From Acidobacteriota bacterium (GTDB taxonomy: Bacteria; Acidobacteriota; JAAYUB01; JAMOQF01): a DNA stretch of 22,853 bases. The translations under genes and the position numbers were made by a program. The stretch is from positions 1-22,853 of the forward strand of contig JALULU010000308.1 in assembly GCA_027040585.1 (NCBI GenBank), read 5' to 3'. The notes under the pieces were generated by a model, which saw only the letters and a list, made by a program, of their open reading frames with translations, was not told the DNA's origin and did no database searches. Below are positions 7,414 to 15,414 of the stretch, piece by piece; position 1 is the first letter of the stretch, and every line of letters starts with the position of its first letter.

Positions 7414-9540
7414 TTATTTTCTTATTTCTATGGGTAATTTTTTAGGGTTAATTTCAAACTCCACAACTTCAAATTCCCCAACTTTCTCTCCATTTTTAAA
7501 AACCTCAAATTTTGAAGGAATTTTTATGTTATCCATAACTTTAAAATTATTTATCTTTTTATCAACAAGCACTTTACCTGTTTTAGGGGACTCTTCAATG
7601 TAAGAAATACCTTCCAAAATCTTTTCATTTTTTCCACCACTGAAAAAGAAATCCAGGAATTCACCATCTTTAAATAACACCCTGATTGAATCAAATTTCT
7701 TATTTAAAAAGTTCCTTTTCCCGGTATACCAAACTTTAAAGTCTTTTTCTGGCGTCAAAGTTGAAATAAATATGGGATCTTTTTTGATGGAATCTAACAA
7801 ATCCTTAATTTCTTCTTTAGAAAGATTTTTCCTCTTTCCCATGAACTCAGTATATCCTTTATTGTTTACCAAAATCGTCCTCATTTCACCCATCGGAAAC
7901 CTTGTATCGATAAACGCCCTATCTGGAAAAACTTTGTAAGAAGTCATACTTATATTTGCGACTGAAGCATTATTCTGATAAATTTCACCTTTAACACTTT
8001 CCATATACCCCCAAACCTTTTGTCCAACAAAACCAAGAGAGACAAAGAGGTCTGATAAAATAGATTTTCCTTTTTTAAGATTTTCATCATTTGCACTTAA
8101 AATTTTGGTTTTAGGTAATGGAATGGATATATCAACTTTTGTAACTTTTCCAAATTTCTCCAGAGGTTTTTGAAGTTTATCACCCTTTCCAACAACAACA
8201 ATTTTTAAATCATCTAAATGTATATATTTTTTAGCCACTCTATTTACATCTGAAATTTTAACATCCTTTATCTTGTCAAACAGCTTTGTATAAAAGTCCA
8301 TAGGATAGCCCCAGAAGTCGAGTTCCATCTCTCTTCTCAAATAGTCAAAACCATTAGCAAACTCAAATACAAATGAATTTAGAAAAGACTTCTTAGCATC
8401 TTCAAGTTCTTTTTCCGAAACGTTATCCATCCTTATTTTTTTTATTTCTTCAAGGATTGAAGATATTGCATCAATAGTGGATGACGTTTTAGTTCCGCAG
8501 TAAACCATAAATACACCCGGATATTCAAAATTTGAAAAAATTCCGCCACCAACACTGTATGCCAGTCCCTTATTTGTTCTTATCCTTTGCATAAGTCTCG
8601 AAGAAAAAGAGTTGGTTCCTAAGATATTATCCATAACCAATATGGCAGCATAATCGGGATTATTCTTTAAAATGCCAAGATGCCCAATTCTTATGTTTGA
8701 CTGGTTTACATCAGGTTTGTCAATAAGAAAAACTCCTTTTTTGTCATTACTTTTTACTGTAGGAATCTCTTCCTTTTCTCCCTTTTTATTCCAGCTTCCA
8801 AAAAGTGATTTCAAATCATTTTTAACCTCTTCAGTATCAAAATCCCCATATACTCCAATATAAATATTGCCTGGCACCACATAATTGTTATAAAAATTAA
8901 CAAGATCGTTTCTATTTATATTGTTAAGATCAGAATATTCAATTTCTCTGGTCAATTTATTTTTCCCATAAATAACTTTTTTAAATTCCCTTGTGGCAAC
9001 CTGTGATGGGTCATCATTCCTTCTGGAAATAAGTCCTTTTATCCTATTTTTTTCAACTTCAATTTTATCCTCTTCAAATGTTGGATTAAGAAGCATATAG
9101 GAAATTAACTCAAGTCCTTTTTTAAAATCTTCAGAAAGAAAATTACCATAAATCTCAGATTTGTCTTTACCAACATTAACTTCAATTGACGCTCCAAGTG
9201 AATCTATTACTTCATCAAATTTATCTGATGTATACTTTTTATTTCCACCATTTCTGAGCAAATCAAAAGTCACTGTTGCAAGCCCATATTTGTTTTCAGG
9301 AGATGCCACATCTCCTGCTTTTATATAAACAACGACCTTTACTTCGGGCAATGTTGCATCCTTTAATAAAAAGACTTTCATTCCATTCTTTAAAGTTGAC
9401 ACGTCAATATTTGGTTGAGATATCTTTTTAAGAGGTGGAAACTTTAGATTTTCCCATGGCTTCTCTCTATTTGAATAAACAAATAAAAAGGATGTCAATA
9501 AAATAAAATTTATTATCAAAAATTTAATTCCCATTTTCAT
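7414..9540 (-). CDS. M16-family peptidase homologue without the zinc motif (partner subunit), secreted
   Basis: 708 residues. A signal peptide (about 1-23) has no lipobox Cys, so a periplasmic location is likely. Two M16 domains follow (about 45-250 and 265-470). In the first, the inverted zinc motif HxxEH of active members is replaced: the aligned segment is GLATVTFDLL (86-95), with Thr89, Phe92 and Asp93 in place of His, Glu and His. The second domain keeps the substrate-pocket signature SRLMQRIR (314-321) and GLAYSVGG (325-332). In bacterial two-gene M16 pairs, one subunit supplies zinc and the other this Arg/Tyr pocket, so the protein is probably a structural partner of the next gene rather than a decayed enzyme. 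About 230 extra C-terminal residues (480-708) are mixed beta-rich and I cannot assign them; they make the protein longer than a plain M16B subunit. The start overlaps no other gene: AGGAG precedes the ATG, 12 nt after the partner's stop. Confidence 0.88.
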   Translation of the reverse strand: MKMGIKFLIINFILLTSFLFVYSNREKPWENLKFPPLKKISQPNIDVSTLKNGMKVFLLKDATLPEVKVVVYIKAGDVASPENKYGLATVTFDLLRNGGNKKYTSDKFDEVIDSLGASIEVNVGKDKSEIYGNFLSEDFKKGLELISYMLLNPTFEEDKIEVEKNRIKGLISRRNDDPSQVATREFKKVIYGKNKLTREIEYSDLNNINRNDLVNFYNNYVVPGNIYIGVYGDFDTEEVKNDLKSLFGSWNKKGEKEEIPTVKSNDKKGVFLIDKPDVNQSNIRIGHLGILKNNPDYAAILVMDNILGTNSFSSRLMQRIRTNKGLAYSVGGGIFSNFEYPGVFMVYCGTKTSSTIDAISSILEEIKKIRMDNVSEKELEDAKKSFLNSFVFEFANGFDYLRREMELDFWGYPMDFYTKLFDKIKDVKISDVNRVAKKYIHLDDLKIVVVGKGDKLQKPLEKFGKVTKVDISIPLPKTKILSANDENLKKGKSILSDLFVSLGFVGQKVWGYMESVKGEIYQNNASVANISMTSYKVFPDRAFIDTRFPMGEMRTILVNNKGYTEFMGKRKNLSKEEIKDLLDSIKKDPIFISTLTPEKDFKVWYTGKRNFLNKKFDSIRVLFKDGEFLDFFFSGGKNEKILEGISYIEESPKTGKVLVDKKINNFKVMDNIKIPSKFEVFKNGEKVGEFEVVEFEINPKKLPIEIRK

Positions 9541-9552
9541 AATCTCCTACTC

Positions 9553-11049
9553 CTAATTTTTTTTCCTTAAAATTCCCACAACCATATTTTCCTTTTTAAA
9601 AAATTCTTTTGCCACCCTCATTATATCTTCAGGGGTTACCTCATCTATTTTTTTAAGGGACAGAAATAAATTTTCCCATCCTCCACCTATGGTTTCGTAA
9701 TATGCAAGGTTAAAAGCCATTTCCTGATCAGAATCAAGAGAGTTAATAAGAGATAACTTTTCTTTTTTCTTTACCTTGTCAAGTTCATCTAAAGAAACTT
9801 TTTCGTCCTTAAGCTTAAAGAGTTCCTTTAATATTAAATCTTTTAAATCATTAACACTTACACCATTTGAAGGTAGTGCATAAACAATATACAAATTTGG
9901 ATATTTATTTCCGGGAAACCCTGAAAGGGTACCAACATAAATTGCTTTTTTTTCTTTTATAACTAATTTTTTATAAAGCCTTGAAGAATTTCCACCAGAC
10001 AGAATGTCTGACATGGCATCAAATATGGTGCTGTCATTACTACTAAGAGCAGGTCTGTGAAACCCAAGAATAACAATAGGTTGAGCATTACTCTCAACTG
10101 TTATGGTTTTCTCTGCATTTTGAGGAGGTTCAGGTGTTATATATTCATTTGAAACATTACCTGAAGGTATTTTTTCAAAATATTTCTCTGCAAGCTTCTT
10201 TAATTCTTTTAAGGTTATATCTCCAACAACAGCAATTGTTATATTTTTTCCGCAATAATATTTTTTATGAAGCTTTCTCACTTCTTCTCTTGTGGCATGT
10301 TCAATATCAGACATAAAACCTATTGTGGGATGATGGTAAGGGTGAGCCTCAAATGCTGCACATTGAATTCTTTCCACCAAATTTCCAATGGGATTGCTTT
10401 CAACTCTCATTCTCCTTTCCTCTTCAATGACTTCCTTTTCCTTAAAAAATTCCCTCATAACAGGATTTAAAATTCTATCTGATTCCATATAAGCCCATAG
10501 CTCCGCTTTGTTAGATGGCAAATTTATAAAATAAGCCGTGTAATCTGCCGTTGTCTGCGCATTTGTCCCTTCAGCACCATTTTCATTTAAAATTCTCATG
10601 AATTCGTTGTTTACAACATATTTTTCAGCCTCTGTTTGCAGTTTTTTAAACTCTTCCTTTAATTTTGGAAGTCTATTTTCCTTCAAATTTTTATCGTTCC
10701 CATCTTCAATACTTAAAATTTCATTAAAAATCGCATCCATTCTGTCAAGAATTGGCTTTTCTTTTTTATAGTCAATTGTTCCTATTGTTTTAGTACCTTT
10801 AAATGCCATATGTTCAAAAACATGGGTAATTCCAGTCTCTCCCTCAGGCTCATTAACAGAACCAACATTTACAAGTGTTACAAAAGAGATAACCGGAACT
10901 TCATGTTTTTCAAAGAGTATAAATTTCATTCCATTCTTTAATTTAAAAGTTTTGACCCTATTTTTTACTTCATTTAAAGAACTAAAGAGAAAAAAGGTAT
11001 TTAAAAATAGAAGTATAATAAAAAAGGTCAACTTAAATTTAAAATCCAT
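9553..11049 (-). CDS. Zinc-dependent M16-family peptidase (catalytic subunit), secreted
   Basis: 498 residues with an N-terminal signal peptide or anchor (about 6-24). The inverted zinc motif is intact: HVFEH with His76, Glu79 (base) and His80. The third ligand glutamate is in VIEEERRM (about 209-210). A helical, charged insertion of about 60 residues (91-155) lies between them, as in the long M16 subgroup. The C-terminal M16 half (about 230-498) has SGGNSSRLYKKLV, the degraded equivalent of the pocket signature. M16 enzymes form clam-shell chambers that degrade small unfolded peptides; here the pocket would be completed by the non-zinc neighbour, so the two genes form one heteromeric protease. 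AAGGAG precedes the ATG. It is transcribed from a divergent promoter shared with waaF and is the first gene of a two-gene operon. Substrates are unknown; peptide scavenging in the periplasm is plausible. Confidence 0.91.
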   Translation of the reverse strand: MDFKFKLTFFIILLFLNTFFLFSSLNEVKNRVKTFKLKNGMKFILFEKHEVPVISFVTLVNVGSVNEPEGETGITHVFEHMAFKGTKTIGTIDYKKEKPILDRMDAIFNEILSIEDGNDKNLKENRLPKLKEEFKKLQTEAEKYVVNNEFMRILNENGAEGTNAQTTADYTAYFINLPSNKAELWAYMESDRILNPVMREFFKEKEVIEEERRMRVESNPIGNLVERIQCAAFEAHPYHHPTIGFMSDIEHATREEVRKLHKKYYCGKNITIAVVGDITLKELKKLAEKYFEKIPSGNVSNEYITPEPPQNAEKTITVESNAQPIVILGFHRPALSSNDSTIFDAMSDILSGGNSSRLYKKLVIKEKKAIYVGTLSGFPGNKYPNLYIVYALPSNGVSVNDLKDLILKELFKLKDEKVSLDELDKVKKKEKLSLINSLDSDQEMAFNLAYYETIGGGWENLFLSLKKIDEVTPEDIMRVAKEFFKKENMVVGILRKKN

Positions 11050-11069
11050 GCTTACTCCTTATAAAATTT

Positions 11070-11117
11070 TTGTGCAAAATAAAAAGTATATTATAATTTC
11101 AGTTCAATTATAATCAA
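11070..11117. promoter_or_regulatory. Divergent overlapping promoters within a 25-bp palindrome (M16 pair versus waaF)
   Basis: Plus strand: TTGTGC (11070-11075), 16 bp, TATAAT (11092-11097). Minus strand: TTGATT (11117-11112), 16 bp, TATAAT (11095-11090). The two -10 boxes overlap by four bases. They lie in a perfect inverted repeat with 9-bp arms, ATTATAATT at 11090-11098 and AATTATAAT at 11106-11114, spaced by 7 nt. The -35 matches are weak, the -10 matches exact. Such symmetry could be an operator or chance in AT-rich DNA. Confidence 0.5.
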
Positions 11118-11125
11118 GGTAATTT

Positions 11126-12127
11126 ATGAATATAGTTATACGCTCACCAAATTGGCTTGGAGACATTATAATGTCAATCCCCGCCATAAAAAGTTTAAAA
11201 AATAAATACCCCAATTCAAGAATCTTCATAGTCTGCAAGAAAGGTTTAGAAAAAATTTATACCTTTTTAAATGAAGTTGATAAAATTATACCTTATGAAA
11301 AAGGGGTAAATAACCTTATAAAAATTTCAAGACATTTAAGTAAAAAAAACATTGATATATTTGTCTCATTTCCAAATTCCTTTGAAAGCGCATTACTGGG
11401 ATTTTTATCAAACATTCCCGTTAGAATTGGCTATTCTAAAGACATGAGATGCCCTATTCTTACCAGATGTGTGAAAAGGACACCTGAAATTTTAAACAAA
11501 CACCACATCTTTTATTATTTAAATTTACTTATAAAAAGCAATTTTATAGAAGAAGAAATTACTGATATAAGGTTAAATAATTTTGAAAAATTGAAATCAA
11601 TTACTGAAAAAACCTATGAAATTTTTTTTAAAAAAGAAAAAAAGATCAAAATAGGAATACATCCCGGTGCTGCTTATGGAAGAACAAAGATGTGGCCAAT
11701 TGAGAATTATATCGAGCTAATTAAATTGATTTTAAAAAATTATGATTCTTCAATTTACTTAATTGGTAGTAAAAATGAGATGGAAATATCTTTAAAAATT
11801 AAAGAATCTATTTCAGACGTTAATATTTTAACTGGTAAAACTACTATAGATGAATTAGTCGGCGTTATTAATAACTTCGACCTATTTATATCAAATGATT
11901 CCGGTCCAATGCATCTTGCTGCATCACTTTCTATACCACAAATTGCAATTTTTGGATCAACTGATCCAGTAATTACATCTCCCTGGAATGAAAAAGCAAA
12001 AATAGTAAAGGGAATAACTCATTGCTCTCCCTGCTTCTTAAAAGAATGCCCCTTTAATACATTTGATTGTCTAAAAAAAACTAATCCCGAAATAGTTTTT
12101 AATCTGATTAAAGAATATTTAAATTAA
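11126..12127 (+). CDS. waaF: Lipopolysaccharide heptosyltransferase-like glycosyltransferase (GT9, WaaF/RfaF type)
   Basis: 333 residues. GT9 enzymes transfer ADP-heptose to the inner core of lipopolysaccharide on the cytoplasmic face of the inner membrane. Seen: N-terminal Rossmann start RSPNWLGDIIMSIPA (6-20), where heptosyltransferase II enzymes have the similar RxPNWxGD, HPGAAYG near 184 for the nucleotide, and ISNDSGPMHLAA (255-266) with the donor-binding Asp258 and His263. The C-terminal Cys pattern CSPCFLKECP (300-309) is typical of the WaaF branch. Length is normal (about 330-350). It is a single gene, divergent from the M16 operon and convergent with the zinc-ribbon gene: its TAA (12125-12127) and the neighbour's TAA share the palindrome TTAA. 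SD is AAGG 6 nt before the ATG. WaaC or another GT9 specificity cannot be excluded. Its presence argues for an LPS-bearing outer membrane. Confidence 0.82.
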   Translation: MNIVIRSPNWLGDIIMSIPAIKSLKNKYPNSRIFIVCKKGLEKIYTFLNEVDKIIPYEKGVNNLIKISRHLSKKNIDIFVSFPNSFESALLGFLSNIPVRIGYSKDMRCPILTRCVKRTPEILNKHHIFYYLNLLIKSNFIEEEITDIRLNNFEKLKSITEKTYEIFFKKEKKIKIGIHPGAAYGRTKMWPIENYIELIKLILKNYDSSIYLIGSKNEMEISLKIKESISDVNILTGKTTIDELVGVINNFDLFISNDSGPMHLAASLSIPQIAIFGSTDPVITSPWNEKAKIVKGITHCSPCFLKECPFNTFDCLKKTNPEIVFNLIKEYLN

Positions 12128-12408
12128 TCAGTTTTACCCTTTTTCTCAGTATTATTATTGTTTTTTACATTTTTGTTCTCACCATTATCAGTAAGAATCT
12201 CATTATTTTCAGTTTTCATACCAGTTTGTTTTCTTCCATAATCTGTAACATACCAGCCAGAGCCTTTAAACTGAAAGGCTGGAGCAGAAATCAATTTTTT
12301 TAATTCCCCACCACATTTAGGACATTTTTTCATGGGAGCATCATTTACTTTTTGTAAAAAATCGAAATGACTTCCACATGATATACACTCATATTCATAA
12401 ATAGGCAT
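12124..12408 (-). CDS. FmdB-family zinc ribbon protein
   Basis: 94 residues. Opens MPIYEYECISCG, the hallmark of the FmdB/CxxC_CxxC_SSSS family, with zinc ligands Cys8/Cys11 and Cys29/Cys32 (CPKC). The GSGWYVTDYGRK segment (50-61) is also conserved in the family. The tail after residue 65 is polar, Asn/Lys-rich and disordered. The family was named from a putative regulator of formamidase genes in a methylotroph, but the general function is unknown. GGAGG lies 8 nt before the ATG. It sits alone after the acidic-protein terminator, so it needs its own promoter; a GATAAT about 17 nt upstream of the SD (12419-12424 region) is a weak candidate. It overlaps the convergent waaF by 4 nt. Confidence 0.85.
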   Translation of the reverse strand: MPIYEYECISCGSHFDFLQKVNDAPMKKCPKCGGELKKLISAPAFQFKGSGWYVTDYGRKQTGMKTENNEILTDNGENKNVKNNNNTEKKGKTD

Positions 12409-12466
12409 TTAAAGTACCTCCATTATCTTAACTAAAAATAACAGCAAAATCTGTGCCTTTTAAAAT

Positions 12467-12492
12467 AAAAAAAGGGGAGTAAAAACTCCCCT
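12467..12492 (-). terminator. Strong Rho-independent terminator ending the PATAN/Cache-HAMP operon
   Basis: Perfect 8-bp stem (12492-12485 with 12480-12473: AGGGGAGT and ACTCCCCT) with a TTTT loop, then six more T on the minus strand (12472-12467) and further T downstream. It lies 31 nt after the stop of the acidic protein gene. The opposite strand has no clean T tract. Confidence 0.9.
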
Positions 12493-12523
12493 ATAAATGA
12501 GAAATTTTACTCACTTTATATAA

Positions 12524-12802
12524 TTAATCGTCAGATTCATAGTCAAGTGAATCCCAATCTGTTTCATCGTCAAAATCATCCCAATCATCTTCATCCCAGT
12601 CATCTTCATCCCAATCTTCTTCCTCATCCCACCACTCATCTTCATCCTCATCCCAGCTCTCATCCTCATCCATCCAATCATCATCTTCAATATCATCAAG
12701 ATCATCATCCCAATCTTCTTCGTCCCATTCATCATCAGACATCTCAAATGTTACAAACAATGAAAACATATCCCTATCTAATCCTAAAATTTCCTTCTCC
12801 AT
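12524..12802 (-). CDS. Extremely acidic, tryptophan-rich small protein, 92 aa, unknown function
   Basis: I do not recognise this protein. After an ordinary N-terminus (MEKEILGLDRDMFSLFVTFEM) the rest, residues 23-92, has 50 Asp/Glu and 10 Trp among 70 positions and no Lys or Arg; the whole protein has two basic residues. Trp recurs every five residues in places (26/31, 64/69/74; local unit DEDDW), and the DNA shows a matching 15-bp periodicity of GAT/GAA/TGG codons. I chose the ATG at 12802: GAGGGA lies about 5 nt before it, whereas the TTG at 12814 falls inside that SD. It is the last gene of the operon, 52 nt after the Cache-HAMP gene, and ends with a terminator. Such low-complexity acidic tails can bind cations or basic proteins or mimic DNA; none of this is shown here. 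Overlapping frames are artefacts of the repeats. Confidence 0.72.
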   Translation of the reverse strand: MEKEILGLDRDMFSLFVTFEMSDDEWDEEDWDDDLDDIEDDDWMDEDESWDEDEDEWWDEEEDWDEDDWDEDDWDDFDDETDWDSLDYESDD

Positions 12803-12854
12803 TTCTTCCCTCAATTTAAAAAATATATTTCAAAAATGAAAGATTCACTGAAGT

Positions 12855-14072
12855 TTATCTCTTTCTAAGCCTTTCTATTGCAGCCCTCAGACTCAACCTC
12901 ATCCTCTCAATAGAATCCGCAAGACTCTCAAGTTCATCTCCTGTTTTAATTGAAACCTCAACATCCATATCTCCCAAACTAATTCTATTTGCCGCATCTT
13001 TTATCTCTTCAATAGGTTTTGTAAACTTCCTTGCAAGGATAAATGTTATAATTAAAGCAAAAAGTATTGCCAAACCAATTACTAAAGCAACAACATTTCT
13101 CAAATATACTTCAATTCTTTTAAACCAACTCTGTTCAACATTTACTGAATAGACTCCAACAATTCTGTTTTCACTGTCTTTTATAGGAATATATTCACTT
13201 ATAAAATCAACACCATTTATGGTTTCAGGTCCAATAAAAGGTTCACCTGTGCTTTTTAATGCAGAGTAAATTTTTTCAGGCAATTTTACACCAAGTGCTC
13301 TTCCAAATTTTCCACCTCTTGAAGACGCAATGGAAATATTATCCATATAAATCGTGGCAGCTCCTGATTTAAAACTCTTACCAAAAACCAACTCTTTGAA
13401 TTTATCCACAAGATTGGTATCTTTATTTAAAACATCTCCGCCTAATAACATTCCATAAACTTTATTTTTATATACTATTGGGACAGCCACTTCTATTGAA
13501 AGGGCACTGTTGACACTTTTACCTGCACCAAGATCCAAAAAATTATCTAATTTTTCGAAAGATATAAAATCCCTTTCTAACTTTGTGGTACCATAAATTA
13601 TTTTCTTAGATCTAAAGGCTTTACCACCAATGGAAGGCTCCATAGAATAAATGGATTCTCCCTTCTTAGAAGGATTATTAACCCTATATAAAACATTTCC
13701 CTTCTCATCTATTAAATCCAAGAAATCAAGTCCATTTTTAGCTTTAAAAACTGAAAAAACATTTTCAACTTCTTTAGAAGAAAATGTACTACTGCTATTA
13801 GTTGTAATATTTTGTTTATTTCCCTCTAAAACATCTATATATTTAAATTGGAGCGTTAAGACACTTAATTCTTCAAGATTTTTCTTTATATTATTCATCC
13901 TTAACTTATAAATTTTATTGGCTATATTGGAATAGGTAGAAATTTTATCTATTGAATCCTCATAGGTCTTCTGTGTAACAACAAACCAGATAACTCCTGC
14001 AACAACTAAAAGAGGAATGACAGTTGCAAAAAATGTTAATCCTAACAATTTTTTTCTGATGCTTAATTTCAA
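12855..14072 (-). CDS. Membrane Cache-HAMP sensor protein without an output domain
   Basis: 405 residues: TM1 about 10-33, a periplasmic double-Cache-like sensing region about 35-322 (including the YRVNNPSKKGESIYS, AVPIVYKNKVYGML and ISEYIPIKDSENRIVGVYSV strands), TM2 about 327-347, and HAMP about 348-400 starting RKFTKPIEEIKDAANRISLGDMDV. The protein stops 5 residues after HAMP. There is no methyl-accepting, kinase, GGDEF or phosphatase domain, and the following DNA does not encode one in any frame. It should sense a ligand outside and pass a signal to a separate protein through HAMP. The start is a TTG at 14072, well supported: AGGAGAGG lies 5 nt before it, and the next ATG would remove TM1. 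It follows the PATAN gene by 21 nt, so its partners are probably the co-transcribed PATAN and roadblock proteins. Confidence 0.85.
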   Translation of the reverse strand: MKLSIRKKLLGLTFFATVIPLLVVAGVIWFVVTQKTYEDSIDKISTYSNIANKIYKLRMNNIKKNLEELSVLTLQFKYIDVLEGNKQNITTNSSSTFSSKEVENVFSVFKAKNGLDFLDLIDEKGNVLYRVNNPSKKGESIYSMEPSIGGKAFRSKKIIYGTTKLERDFISFEKLDNFLDLGAGKSVNSALSIEVAVPIVYKNKVYGMLLGGDVLNKDTNLVDKFKELVFGKSFKSGAATIYMDNISIASSRGGKFGRALGVKLPEKIYSALKSTGEPFIGPETINGVDFISEYIPIKDSENRIVGVYSVNVEQSWFKRIEVYLRNVVALVIGLAILFALIITFILARKFTKPIEEIKDAANRISLGDMDVEVSIKTGDELESLADSIERMRLSLRAAIERLRKR

Positions 14073-14093
14073 TTTTACCTCTCCTTATATAAA

Positions 14094-14894
14094 TTAAACG
14101 TTTTTTATTAAATCTAACATATCTTTCTGAAAATCTATCAACTTCTGAGGATCATTTACTTCTTTTGAAAGCATATCCACAAGATCAGGTAATTTTTCCT
14201 TTGGAAATGAGAACTTATCCTCTCCCAATTCTTTTATAGTATCATCAACTATTATCTCCGCAAGGGGTCCCACAATTTCAGCTAATCTCTGAGAAATTTT
14301 GGCGAATATATAGGGATCTACACCGCTTACAACGGACGGCTTTTCCTCTATTGATTCACCTGCAACCTCTATAAGCCCCGCACTATTGAGTTTTACAAAA
14401 ACCTTACAGACATCAAGCATGTTTAATTCAACCTTTTCAGCTATATCTCTAACAGAATCTTTGCCATTAATATGCCTTAAGACATTCCACTCTAAAGCGT
14501 TTAATGAGATTTCTTTAGGAGAACCAGAAGTCATTTTGAAAACTACGTTAAAATCAGGGATAATTTTTGATATTTCTTCCCAATCCTCATCAATAAACTC
14601 AGCCTTATCCATTATTTCATTTGTAGGCCTACTAATTGTGGGATTTTTCACTGAAATATTTGGATAAAACACAAAAGTTCCTTCTCTAAATCCAAGAACA
14701 TCATATAGAACCTGCTCACCATATGAATCATTTGTTTTAGCGTGAATAATATCTCCATTTAAAAAGTAGATGTCAGCATTTCTATCTTTAAATTGGAGAG
14801 AAAGTTTTCCTGTTCTCTTGTTGTGTCTTAATATTCTGAGGATATCAACCAACTTTAATTGGGCTAAATTTCCTCTTAATGTTTCATTATTCAT
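14094..14894 (-). CDS. PATAN (DUF4388) protein with winged-helix and C-terminal helical domain
   Basis: 266 residues, soluble. PATAN domain about 5-120: leading helix LRGNLAQLKLVDILRIL, then the strand-turn-strand DIYFLNGDIIHAK (41-53) and a helix EQVLYDVLGFREGTFVF (60-76), the standard DUF4388 layout. Residues 128-176 form a winged-helix-like segment (ALEWNVLRHINGKDSVRDIAEKVELNMLDVC... LNSAGLIEV), common after PATAN domains. The C-terminal region 195-266 (IVGPLAEIIVDDTIKELG) resembles the helical domain with an IGPxA motif seen at the ends of some bacterial Ser/Thr kinases and PATAN proteins. PATAN was defined in the cyanobacterial response regulator PatA and is thought to mediate protein contacts. 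The wing-helix may bind protein rather than DNA. AGAGG precedes the ATG, 12 nt after the roadblock gene; the Cache-HAMP receptor gene follows. Confidence 0.8.
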   Translation of the reverse strand: MNNETLRGNLAQLKLVDILRILRHNKRTGKLSLQFKDRNADIYFLNGDIIHAKTNDSYGEQVLYDVLGFREGTFVFYPNISVKNPTISRPTNEIMDKAEFIDEDWEEISKIIPDFNVVFKMTSGSPKEISLNALEWNVLRHINGKDSVRDIAEKVELNMLDVCKVFVKLNSAGLIEVAGESIEEKPSVVSGVDPYIFAKISQRLAEIVGPLAEIIVDDTIKELGEDKFSFPKEKLPDLVDMLSKEVNDPQKLIDFQKDMLDLIKNV

Positions 14895-14906
14895 TTAAAA
14901 ACCTCT

Positions 14907-15398
14907 CTATTGAGATAATTCTCTAATTCTTTTAACATATTCTATCTCATCATTAGACAACTTATCTGGGGAAAGATTGCTTGAAAAAGAAATTGTAATT
15001 GGATCTTCAAGCTTTTTGTATTTTTTATTTGACACAAGATTTGCAATGGACACATTTAATGCCATTTTTAAATGAGATTTACTGAGTTTATCGCTTCCAA
15101 CAACCACAAGAAAAACTTTTTCCACTCCAAGAGGTGAAGGAGCCTTTAATCCAAGATCATTGATTATATAAAGTTTCCCATCATTAAAGTCTGCATCAAG
15201 CCTGAGGATATTCTCACCAACTAACTCAAAAATTCCTAAGGCCTTCACAATGTACTGAAAAGACTCCTTGGTCAGGTTAGAAAAATCACTTACACTCTTA
15301 GGATATAAAATTTCACCTCTTCCACTAATCAGGTAACTTGAAATAACTCCAAAAACTTCATTTACTTCTTTAACTAAATTTTCATACATCTTATCCAT
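14907..15398 (-). CDS. Small roadblock/LC7-like protein
   Basis: 163 residues, soluble, no membrane segment. The order of elements fits a roadblock/LC7 fold: helix EVNEVFGVISSYLI (11-24), SGRGEILYP hairpin, long helix about 40-60, strands LRLDADFNDGKLYIINDLG and KVFLVVVGSDK, and a last helix KSHLKMALNVSIANL (about 107-121), followed by a 40-residue polar tail with no known domain. This is by fold pattern, not by a diagnostic motif, so the assignment is moderate. Roadblock proteins are homodimers that regulate or scaffold small Ras-like GTPases (MglB on MglA in Myxococcus and Thermus). Here a GTPase gene is not within the window. It sits between two genes of the same operon; the SD is a modest GAGAGTGA. 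It could instead be a longin-like or profilin-like fold. Confidence 0.55.
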   Translation of the reverse strand: MDKMYENLVKEVNEVFGVISSYLISGRGEILYPKSVSDFSNLTKESFQYIVKALGIFELVGENILRLDADFNDGKLYIINDLGLKAPSPLGVEKVFLVVVGSDKLSKSHLKMALNVSIANLVSNKKYKKLEDPITISFSSNLSPDKLSNDEIEYVKRIRELSQ

Positions 15399-15414
15399 AA
15401 TTCACTCTCAAATA

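Noticed and set aside
12560..12740. CRISPR-like or satellite array from short repeating units
   Set aside because: The units are 15 bp or less without unique spacers and correspond to codon repeats in one reading frame.
12511..12819. Alternative frames in both directions across the acidic-protein gene (a Met-rich one on minus, a His/Pro-rich one on plus)
   Set aside because: They follow from reading GAT/GAA/TGG repeats in the wrong frame. They lack ribosome binding sites, and the acidic frame has an SD, a fitting operon position and a terminator right after it.
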